From NCBI GenBank assembly GCA_013397435.1, contig VZRG01000270.1:124001-188000 (forward strand): 64,000 bases of DNA, in the 5' to 3' direction. Under the pieces are notes generated by a model that was not told the origin of the DNA, did no database searches, and saw only the letters and a list, made by a program, of their open reading frames with translations. This stretch comes from Erythrocercus mccallii. Lineage: Eukaryota; Chordata; Aves; Passeriformes; Dicruridae. The position numbers and the translations under genes are program-made. Shown here one piece after another: positions 39,301 through 51,300 of the stretch (its first letter is position 1; every line of letters begins with the position of its first letter).

Positions 39301-42300
39301 ACAATATTATATTCAGTAGATTAAGCAAATTCAGGGGGGTGGAGAAGCCTTTCAAATCCCTCTAGGGGAGAGAAGTAACATAAAGAAATGCTGTTTACAC
39401 ATCCTGGGTGAAGAGGATAAAATGTCCTTACACGGAAAAGAAACTTTCACCTCCTCTGCTGGTGTTATACCCTTTTCCTGCTTTGTTTTTACTCTCATTG
39501 AACCCTTGCATTTTTTTCCATTAAGCACTATTTAATATTTATTATTTCTTTCAGTTCAAGAGGAGATGCAGATGCTAATGTTAGTAATTTTTTAGAGATA
39601 GGATTGTGTATACTTATTGTCAGCGTGCTTGCAGATGATGCCTAAAACTAAGGCTGCCTCTCAGAGCAGCTCTGGCTCAGGCAGCATGGAAACAGATTCA
39701 TTCTTCCAAGGAGCACTCTGCATAATGAAATTCCTGGGCTGACTGCACAATAAGTGCTTTTGCTTCATCACAGTCATGCTTTCTTACATCATTACAGTTA
39801 AATTTCCAGGCACCAAAACCTACATTGACCCTGAAACCTACGAGGACCCAAATAGAGCTGTCCATCAATTCGCCAAGGAGCTAGATGCCTCTTGTATTAA
39901 AATTGAGCGTGTGATTGGCGCAGGTAAGGCTGCTGTGGCTTCCTGATTCAACTGTTCCATTTAGCTGGGATCGAAACTCATACATCATAATGACAGGCAA
40001 ATAATTATACCTCAGGTACAGAAGAACTTTTTGCATTTGCCAGAGTGGTTAAGAGCAATGAAGCTGCACTCGCTTCCAAAATGTAAAAACAAACAGGGGG
40101 AAAAGCCCAACAACAACTAAAAAAAACCCAAATAAATGAGTAAATTAAAAGTCTTGCTTGACATTGAAAGCTTATGTGTTTTTAGTTAAGTATCTGCTGT
40201 TAAATTTGGAACTGGGGGGAATGGGCCAGTTGTGCTGCCTATTATCTACTGTCATAGTAAAAGCGTTAGGCATTTGTGCAAGTTGTGCTCACTTGCCTTT
40301 TTGCAAGGGGACTTTTTGACCTCTGCAGCTTTGTTCATGTGAGTAAGGAAAACTGGCTGCAGCACAAAATCTTAAATACAGAGTAGGAAGGTCTTGTTTC
40401 TGTATAACAAAATCTTCCCTGAGGCTGTTTTTTCTTCTACCATTTTTCTTTTTGATATTTTATGAATACAAAAAGTTATTGTTTAACTTCTTATGACTGA
40501 TTGTAATTGCACCAGCACTACATTGCTTTTTTTTCTCTTGAACTGTCTACCACCTACTTAAGCCATGGTGTTCATGCTCTAAAAAGGCAGTTTCATTTGT
40601 TTGCATTAATAAGATACGTGACATTTTTATTGCACTACTCCATGTAGTGAAATTAAGTTTCAGTGAGTAAGAAAAATACCAAATACTTCAGATTCCTGGA
40701 GGAAATGTTCTTTTGCTTTCCTGTTGTTTTATGTAAGTATTAGTAGAATACTTTTAAAATCACCCTGTAGTTTGGTACTGTAAATTGCATGTTGCGGTAT
40801 TATTTAAAAACAGAAGAAGAAATATCTCTAGAATAAGTTGTTTTATCTGTAAAAAAACCCTTTACACTTAGAATTTAAAATGCCTTTTTAAAGTAACCTC
40901 AGTCATGTTGAATCATGTCTTAATCAAGGAGTAGTGCCATTGAAATTAACCATACTGCTGAGCAAATTATTCCTTCGATGAGTAAGAGCATTAGAATCCA
41001 GCCCTTGCTAACTAGTAATTTTTGTGATGCCAGAATGGCAGCATCTCTTTAATAAATACACAATATGCAAGATTAACATAGAAAAATTGCTGAGCTTCAT
41101 ATTTTGCTTTGAGTTAAAGAGCTACCAGCACAGCAACAGTTCAGAGCACAAAGATATATTCAGTTGGATTTTGCTAATGCCTTCTGAGAAAAATGCTGAA
41201 AACACTTGAGCTGCAGAGTTTAAAATGCATTTTCACTGTTATGACAAATTCCAGAATGTTAATTTTCTTGACTGCAGATGAATTTATTCTTGATTTTAAT
41301 GAGTATAATTGATAGCAAAAACAACTAAAGTGTGTCAGTAGTCAATCTGAAGAAAGTTAATTAGGAGTGAAGTGGTGAAAGCATATTGTGTATCATGTTT
41401 AGCTAGGGCTTTAACCTGTTGATATAAATAGCAAACAGGAGTGAAATGAAATGCAGTCCAGGAACAACAGAAGCAAATAGACCCAAAGCAGCAGCTGAAA
41501 CTCATACATCAAAGAAGCATATGGAATTTCTGCTAGTGACAGCACCAGAAAAGCCACTTAGCAATCTCAATATCCATCAGCAATGCTGGCCACATCAAGT
41601 ATTGAGTAGTGCCACGTCTCTCAGACACAAACAGGGTGCAAGTATGCTTGTGCTCAATTTGCATGAGAGGTATGTGCTTTCCTCAACAACATTTTCATTA
41701 CCATCCTGCTGTGGCCACCTGTCAGATAGAGAATATGGTGTCCACTATGTTAAGTTGTTCATACCACACATCCTTTGTGTTAGCCTCTGCTTTGTTGACA
41801 TGCTGAGCTAGTGGCTGTGCGGCTGTGCACTATCCCCTCTCTTGTTGTCATCTTTTCCGGTTTATTTTTGGGAACCATTTCAGCTGAATATACTATTTTC
41901 TTGGGAATAAAAGTAGTTCATTGGCTAGCATCCTGGCCTGAAATGCATAACATACAAGTTGAAGTTTCTCGTTTGCCCAAGTGTGTGTGATCTGCCTTTG
42001 GAAATCAATCAAAATCAGATCACAGAGAGCTGGAAGGGAGTTAAGCCTTAGTGTCTCCTGTGCCAAGTATCCTAATTACCTGGCTCTGAAATATTACAGA
42101 CACACAGACACACTCCTATACTCATGTCTTGTTTTCGGCATGGAATGAAACAATTTTGGAAAGTACTGCTAGAGAAAATCGTTATCCTTTAGGAAGTTCT
42201 TGCGGCTAGGAGCTGTGAGTGAGGTGAGTGGTGAATTCATTAATAGTCATCCATGTTGCTAATGAGTGCAGGAGGGAGATTAAGGCACCAAGCAAGGGGC

Positions 42301-45300
42301 ATGAGCAGATAGTTGTTGTATATGTAACAGCTATACCTGGTGGCATTCTTAGTTCGGTGCCCGAGGATGGTTGAGGATAATATGCAGGCAGGAGCACTTG
42401 TGTGCTCAATTAGCTTAGGTACAGCATGGTATTAACAGAGGTATATGGAGCTCATTTGAGCTAGCCTTGGTTCAGCAGCATAGAGTGTGAGGTACAGGAG
42501 TTTGATTCTATATGTGGTCATCTCCTATAAGGTTTGTGAAAAGAGCCATACTGAGTGGGGTTTTGCTCAAACAAGTCAGTTTAAAATGGTCAAAGGCATA
42601 GTCAAAGTTCTACCCTTCTGGATGAACTGTGAAGCCAAGATCCATTACTCCTTTTTTCTTTCCCAAAGCTCAATTTGGGGCTGACAGTATCATAAACGAG
42701 ACTTTTTGCAGGCCATCCATTAAAACCCCAACATCTATCTCTTCAGGCATTCAGCCCAACTTCCAAGCATACTTCTCTCCACTGACAGCCAGGCACCTTG
42801 CCAGTGTGCATGTCCACTTAAGTTCTGATCCCACAAGATTTCTTCCAAAAGGATCCTCTAATCAAACTCTTTGTGTAGGTCTTGTCTAGTTCAATCATTT
42901 TTTTCAGCACTCATCCTAAAACATGTCTTAGATGTAGATGTGTCGGCATACTTGTGTATACCTAACAATCTAATGTTAAGACACTCCACAGGTAAGCAGA
43001 AGATAAATTTCTGACTTGATTTGATTTGGAGGAGGGACTTGGAGCCATATCTCTCAAACTCCAGATGAATTTGTGAAGTACCAGATTACTAAATATTTTT
43101 GTGGTTCGTCTTTCTTTTTAAAGAGATGTTGCCTTTTATTCAGTAACATATGTTACTACCCTCTTCTTACATATATATATATACCAGGAGATTTTTCTTC
43201 CTGTCTGCAGAATTGGAGATCTCACTTTTGCTCTCTGCTGACACAGCTGTGAGGCAAGGGACAATACTTAAATCTTTCATAATCTCATTAAAAGTGAAGT
43301 AGATATATTGCCATTCAGCTCCACATCGCACATGCTTCCATCCTCTTTCCTGTCTGATGGAATCCAATTACTTCCAATTACTTCTCTTCCAGATTTGGAT
43401 GTTGAGGCTTTTGTTTTTTTGTATTCTTGCCGGTTGTTTGGTCTTTTTTATCATAGACTTCTTCAAGTTCCAGTTGTCTGTTAGTTTAGAACCTTTTACA
43501 AACTTGCAGCATTTGCTTGTGTTTGTTTAATGTAACAAAATTGTTATAAGTCACACCTTTAGTTTCATAATCTATAAAGTAAATTATCCTGCTTCAAGGT
43601 AATAATGTAGTGCTTCATTTAACACCATAAGGATGCTAAATTAAGAACAGCTCTGCAAGAGCTGCCTTTTGAAAGAAAAAAGCCCATTGCAACTAAAGGT
43701 AGCAATGACACCATGTAGAGCAGAATGACATTTTTACTTAGGAATGATATTACTATTTCAATAACGGTGTTTTCTTCTGAAAGCCAATTCATTTTTTATT
43801 TTCTGCTCTTGAAAAAATGCAATAAATTACTAACAAGTCTTTTAAAATATTCAAATGACAGTCCTCTCAGTTGGCTTAACTGAAGTGTTTATTTCATTAA
43901 GGGTCAGCAATTCATTTAAGGCTCATGCCAAAGTAATCCATTTCAAATATGAACACATTAAATTTAAGCACACACTTAGGTGACTATTTGAATCAAGGAC
44001 TAAAAAAAATACTGGTATTCAGAGTAATTCAACATTGATCTACTTCATTTTAGGAGAGTTTGGTGAAGTGTGCAGTGGGCGTCTAAAACTTCCTGGCAAG
44101 AGAGACGTTGCAGTGGCCATAAAAACTCTGAAAGTTGGCTACACTGAAAAGCAGAGGAGAGATTTCCTGTGTGAAGCAAGCATCATGGGACAGTTTGACC
44201 ATCCCAACGTGGTTCACCTAGAAGGAGTCGTTACCAGAGGTAAGCAGCAGCTCAGTCTGTCAGTCAAATAACAGCAGGACAGCAGAAATTACTCTGTCTT
44301 ATTCATGGTCAAAGATTCAAATTATAAACAGACTGCACACTCCTAATGGATTTTCTCCTGATGCGTAACTAACTAAAACAATACTTACTTTATGCTACAA
44401 CCTGAGGAAAAAATTTAGATGAACGCATGATTAAAAGATGGAGTACTTTGAAACATATTATTTTTCTAGTTTCATTTAGCCTCAAAGACCATGCAGAGAG
44501 ATAAGGTTTCTCATGTCCTTTCATATTATCTGAAGTGTCATTATTCCAGAGTCCTGTTCACACAGCAGGAGTTAGGAGAACACACTGACTTTTTGATTTG
44601 TATGGTTCGATTTTATGAATCATGACCACTTTCCATGCAGATATTTAAGAAATTAGAGCTCTGTAACAGTGCTGGAGGGCTCAGAAATGTTCAATGTCTG
44701 AATGATTCAGTCCTTCAAAGGAATAGTGTGCATTTTATCAAAAAAAGGCACTCCATTTGTTTTACAGTTCTCAAATATCTATCTTCTTTTCTTTCAGGGA
44801 AACCAGTCATGATTGTAATAGAATACATGGAGAATGGGGCCTTAGATGCATTTCTTAGGGTGAGTACCAAAATGAAAACATATATAAACGTATTTAAAGT
44901 GACATATATTATATATTGACATTTTTAAAAATATGTCTTATACCTGTGGACATATATATGTATATGCAACAAAATATAATCAAAATAATAATTATAATTA
45001 TATTATTATTATATTTATTATATTTAATTAAATATAATTCAAATTATTTTCAGGTTGAAATGGAATTTTGACAAATACTAGCAGATTCTCTATGTTATTT
45101 CAGCAAAACCAGATCAGAAATGAGAGGATCAGACAGGATCATTTGAGGACATTGTAGGAATTTATTTGATTTAGTGTAGCATAGACATGGTGGGTTTTAT
45201 TATAGCCACCAGTTGAAATTAAAACCACTGATACCTGAAGCCAAATCTTCTGCCTTTTGGGAGCAAAATTTTACTGTGTCAGCGTGGTGGAAATCAGCAT

Positions 45301-48300
45301 AAAAGAGTGCCTAAATTAATTATGATTCTGTTTAAGAGGTGAATAAAGAGAAAAAAAAAAGCAAATTCAGAACAATTTAGTGGTTTTAAGTGTGTTCTGA
45401 ACTCATCAGTTCTGACTCCTTACCAGGTATGCATGTCAGTGTGAGATGATATGTAAACACTCTTATAGAGAACAGATTTATTTTTTTAATAAACTCCAAG
45501 CTGTGAATGAAAATTATTAGTAGCTAGGGTTACAAAAAGGAGATATTTCTTATTTTCTTGATACAAATAATTATTCTGAGAGATGAAGAGTGTAGAAGCA
45601 AGTTCTAAGGATGTTAGGAAATCTTCAATAGATACTCTCTCTTAGAAGTGACTTGCCATGAGTTAGTGAGAAATACACAGTGGTTAGCAAGTTTTGTTAC
45701 TATCAGTACTTTATTACTCACACATTTCTTAACTGGGTGCTTTATCTCTGAAGAAAGTGTGTGTGAAGTGAGTTTCTTTGCCAGAGAAGGAGTAAATAAA
45801 TGGAAAGCTGAAGTCGTAAAACTAATCCTTATTTCTCCTCTCAGCTATACTAACAAGAATTGCTGGTCCTTTCTTCCCTCCAGAAACATGATGGGCAATT
45901 TACTGTCATTCAGCTAGTGGGCATGTTGAGAGGAATTGCTGCTGGAATGAGATATTTGGCCGATATGGGATATGTACACAGGGATCTTGCAGCACGCAAT
46001 ATTCTTGTCAACAGCAACCTTGTTTGTAAAGTATCAGACTTTGGCCTTTCCAGAGTTATAGAAGATGATCCAGAGGCTGTCTACACTACAACCGTAAGAT
46101 TAATCAATGGGTTTTAACAGTTTTGAGATATGGTTATTTAGAAGAAGTGTATCTTCTTGATAGTACAGATGAGAGAAATACATTACTGGTGAGGGGGTTT
46201 TAACCAGTGAAAAGGAAGAGTTTCTGCAGAAATCTGCCTCTAATTAGGAGATAATATTCTTATAAGAAAATACATGTTTATTTGACAAAGTTCTAAAATT
46301 TTTGTACGGTATCTTCATTATTCTATTCCTCATGATTTTCTGATTGAACAAATAAAGAAGTTTTACCCACAAAAATTTTAAACATCTCATTTACTATGAG
46401 TCAGTTAAAATATTTGTAGGCCATTACTATTTTTCAGGCTACATTTTATCTCACTAAAGGGTTGACTAGCTTGAGGCTAGTCTGTGACAAAGCTCAATGC
46501 CTATATTTTCACTTGCTTTTGGGTGGGACGCTTTTCTTAAATATGCATTCATCAGGCACACTGTGCTCTTTATTCTTTTGTTGAGCCAGCTCCACTTTCC
46601 CATCCATGGGGCCTCCCTGTACCTATTTTCCCATGCTGAGGGAAGGAGGGCCCCCTGCAATCTGCTCCAACAGGCACAGGGATCCAGGAAACCACACTGG
46701 TGTTCATGGCTGTCACTCCTGCCGTTGGGCTCTAAGTGGGATCCTGGTTTAAAAATGTCAGACCAAGATTTCAGAGGAGACATATGACAAGCCAATGGGA
46801 TTTATATGCACAGGTTGGGATTCCCCTCACCTAGCTTCAGCCAGCCAGGAGTTAAGTGGCTAGTGTAAATCAGACATCTAAGCAACCCTTTAAAATCAGT
46901 GGAGGGATAAGCACTTTCAGAGAAATTCATCCAACATAGCTTTTACAGGTATCTAAGTAACTACGTTCCAAGTGTTTGAAGTTACTAAACTTCCTTAGAC
47001 ACCTTTGAAAATTCTGCAGTCAGTCAACCATAGCAGACTGTGTAAGTGCTGCTCTTAATGCTGATGGAAATAATTATAAATGCATTCTGTGGAACATGAT
47101 ATGAAAATTCTGTGGGTGAAAAAGAGAACTTTCTTCCTTTGTTTATTTCTTTCATAGGGGGGAAAAATTCCAGTGAGATGGACAGCTCCAGAGGCCATTC
47201 AGTACCGCAAATTTACATCAGCCAGTGATGTGTGGAGTTACGGGATAGTTATGTGGGAAGTAATGTCTTATGGAGAACGGCCTTACTGGGACATGTCAAA
47301 TCAAGATGTAGGTTTGTCTGTTCATGAGTGTGTGTCTTAGTAAAACCAAAATTACATATTGTTATCACATACATATGTATTTCACTATAATAAGACTTGT
47401 CACAGTACTGCGTGGCTGTCCCAAAACAAAAAAGTTAAGGAGCTTTCACTTTTTACCAAAATCAAAATCTTTCTTTTTGCCACATGTATATTGTAGGTTT
47501 CTGTCCTAAGTATCAATTAAAACTGGAACATCAAAAACAGTAATATAGGCTCCTCACTTTACTATGCTTAAGCATGGAAAGAATTAATTTTTTTTGAATA
47601 AAAAGTAATTCTGAGGTTTCTGACCTTAGAGCAATGATTAATTATTTGAAAAAAGTTGCTAAAAGTCTGAGTGGCAGTTAATGACCTACTTTGGCTTTTT
47701 CAAGTTAATTATGCTGATTTAACAGTACCCTTGTTTGCATAAAATATGATCCAGAGCAACAGGTCAGCAGTAATAGAACAGATGGGTGTTAATCTTGACT
47801 TCTGACAGGAGTATCTATTAATAAAGAAATTGCACAGGAAGAAGCCATACAGATGTGAAAGACGTCAGAATGAGTCTCATTTAAAGTTCTTCAAGTGGAG
47901 GCTTGAGTGGGTTTTTTAATTGTTTTTTTTTTTAATTTTTGATTGAAGGATCAACATCAAAGTTAAAAAAAAAAGATAAAAGTGTAGATGATGAGTTAGT
48001 TTGGCAGAGTGCAAAGTTGTTATTATTTGACAGGTCTCAGTGTCAAAGATTTCATGGACTGTCAAAATATGGGCAAACAAGTCCTTGGGGCAGAGAAAGA
48101 GAAATATTTACATTCCCCAGACACCCAGTAGAGTTTCATTTCTTTTGACACCTTCCTTCTGTACTAGATTCAAACATAAAAGAACTCTGACAGGAATATA
48201 AGATGCCTCAAAGGCAAACCTTACCTATCTTTCAGGGAACAATAAGGAAAAACTTTTAAACAGAGGAGAAATTTTGATATCTTTATGCCTCTTGTTGGAT

Positions 48301-51300
48301 TTTGAAAAGTATTCCTTCTATTGAAAACTGCATGTAAAGCACATGAGTGAGCCTTTTTCAAAAATAGCTAATTGCTACTGCTTACAATTTTATCCCTTTT
48401 TATCATCTTTTATCATAATCTTCAATAGCACATAGTTAAAAGATGCATCAATTTCTTGGTAAAACAATAAAACAAATATTCTTGTATGTTGTGATCTTCA
48501 GGCATGTTCTCCCATACCATATACAAATCCTACCAATCCCATAGATAATCGATAATGCAAAAATTTAGAATCACCTAATGATTTGTTATTTCTTCTCCTT
48601 CAAAGTCACGAGTTGGAGTATTCGAAGTGTTTTCTTCTAATTTTGCACTAAGTTTACATATTTTAAGTGCATCGTTTTGCCTGAAAGTGGATGTGAGTGT
48701 AGTCATAGAACAGATCAAATCTCTAAAATAATAGGTCTCCCTGACTCTGCATCTTTAGATAGCATTTCTTTAATTTACCCTTCTTCCTTTAAGTCGCTGC
48801 TTTAGACTGATGGAGAATACATATTTGCATTGTGAACTTTTTTCAAGCAAAGCCCTCCTTTTAGCAGTGACCTAGAGCTAGGGTGCACCAAAAGAACACT
48901 CATCCTACAGACTCCCTACAGAGGCACAGCAGGCTGAGCACAGATGATAGACAGAGTTGTCCCAACTTCCCTGAGCAGTGGGCTCTCTTCAGCTTAATCC
49001 TTGCTGGTAACAGTAGCCCTCAAACCCCCATTCCCCTATTAGACTGCTGATGTTCTTGCTCTCATTTTGTTTATGACCCCAGTTCAGATTAGTTCTTCAA
49101 AAAAAGGTAAGGCTATACCTCTGGATTTCTTACCATTATTATAACCATTAATTTGTATTATTATTATATGACCATGGTCGGAGTTCCAACATTACAGTGC
49201 CCAATTACCTATATTTAATACTTCCTTGTTGGCGTCCAGTATATAAAGTGAACAGACCTGGTCCTTTTCTATCCTGCTTTACATCCTCAGATAGACTGAT
49301 TATGATAAAAGCATAGTCTTAACAGTATTCCCTTTTACTCTTTTTGCAGCAAAAGCAGAATTTCAAAAACAAATTGTGGGAAGTGTAGATAATATAAATC
49401 AATTATATTAGTAAGAACTCCAGCTGTTTTCTCTTTGTAGATTTGCTTATTAAAAAACACCAAACCCCAAAATCCTGCATCTATTTAATTTTCTTTGAGT
49501 ACGGATGTTTTGAACCCCACTTCCTCCTTTCTTAGCAGAGTAGACACTTGTCATACTTTACTTATCAATATTTTAGAATGTTTTTCGGTGTTTTTGATAT
49601 TCACAGCAATTTCCTCCATCTCTGGCTGATTCATTATTTTATATTTCCCAGTTTCACCCTTCTTACTCAGAATACACATCAGAGAAACTAATTTTGATAT
49701 ATCACCAAAGCCTTTCAAAAACAATATCATCATCTTTATTTACAGTTCTCTTCAGGTTTCTTTGCAGTTCATAGTGAATGGGGAAAATTCATGTTCTGAT
49801 AACTTCATTCATGTTTTCACTCTCCCTTACATTCATTCTTGGATATAGTCTTATGTAGATAGTTTGCCAGTTCTAAGGGTATTAGATATTTTGGTGGTTG
49901 CACTGTTGTTTCTGACACCTACTTTTTCATTTCTCACTGGTAATCTCTGTCTTCTGACCTCTTAAGCAACTACTTCTTTTGTGATAAATCATACATAGCA
50001 TGCTCAAAGTGTTTAATAGCTTTTGCCATTTAGAGGGTCAGAAATTTCTGCATTACTTTTCACAGCACAGCAATTGTCCTGTACACGCTGTAGATCATTT
50101 TTCACTTTCATTCCACTACTACTTCTAAACTTAAGAAGCTGTCCTTTTCTTTTTTCCTTTTAATATAGCTGTAAAAGATCTTACATTTTACTTTTAATGT
50201 TTTCTTTACTATACAGCTCTGTTCTTCCAATTTTCCTGTTCTTCAGCAGAAAACCTCTCTCCACACCCTCTCTGACAGGCAACTTCAACGTTTGTAAAAG
50301 GTCACTGCACTCATTCTTCAAGGTGTGGATGTTTCTGCAGGAATTGAATATTTCTCAGTCATTTTTGAGCTGTGGGACAGTACTGTCATTCTAAATGTTC
50401 AGAGAGAAAGCTGAGGCCTAGGGAGATGAGGCAACTTCCCTGAGGTCAGAAGGACATTCTGTGACACAAAACTGCAGTCAGTTCCCTACCACTGGGCTAT
50501 GCCTTCTCTTTTCACAAAATTTCTTTTATGCAAAAGGTTTTGATACAAAACCTGGCTGGATTTCAGCCAGCTTTTTGAAGGTCATTCTGTATTGTCTGCA
50601 GTTGTCTACTTTGCAGTCCACGACTTCTACATTTTCTCACACAACCTACAGAATATTTTCTTTCTGAGGTTGTTATTTTTACTAAAACCTGGATATTCAC
50701 CGACTTTGTTTATCATACCAGATCTACTTTCCAGAACTATATCTAGAACAGCTTCTGGCTTTCTATACAAAATGAGGGAGAAAACAGTCCTATGCACTCC
50801 CCTTAAGGAGCAAGCACCCTTCCTTAGCAATTCTAATGCTGCTATGTCAGTCAATGTCAGTATACTTGAAATCCCCCATGAACAGTATTTTAGACCTTTT
50901 TTACTAGCTTTCCTTATCTGCCTTGCTTCCTGATGTGCTTTTCTTATTCTGCCCTCAAGGTTTACAGCAGTTTGCTGTGATTTTACTTTATCCATTTTTA
51001 TTTTTTACTTAAATCCAAATGGACTTGGCTAAGGAAATCAATGGGTGGGTGTAATTCTTGGTTCAGACATTTATGCTGTCCTTTCATCATGTCATCATCT
51101 AGCAGCATCTCTTATTAAATCTAACTTCCTGTGATATATTAAAATAACATTTACCCAGGTCTTTCTCTCACATGGCACAGTTCTGCTGCTTAATCATTAA
51201 TTTAACATGGCTAGACATAGAATACAACTTTTTTCCTTAACAATTTCTATCTGCTAAACATTTTTCTTGTATCCTTTTATAATACCTTCAGGCTTCTTGT

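Larger units (their letters stand above)
35907..39797 (+). other. EPHA7: EPHA7 intron 9 (3891 bp)
   Basis: GTAAGT to CATTACAG. It holds a 32-bp tandem duplication (36394-36457) and a 55-bp near-perfect inverted repeat (38550-38663); otherwise AT-rich, with no exon seen on either strand. Confidence 0.9.

Noticed and set aside
44635..44919. 94-codon frame that includes kinase hinge residues
   Set aside because: Only 44798-44859 is exon 12; the rest is intron read in the same frame, beyond the AG and GT boundaries.
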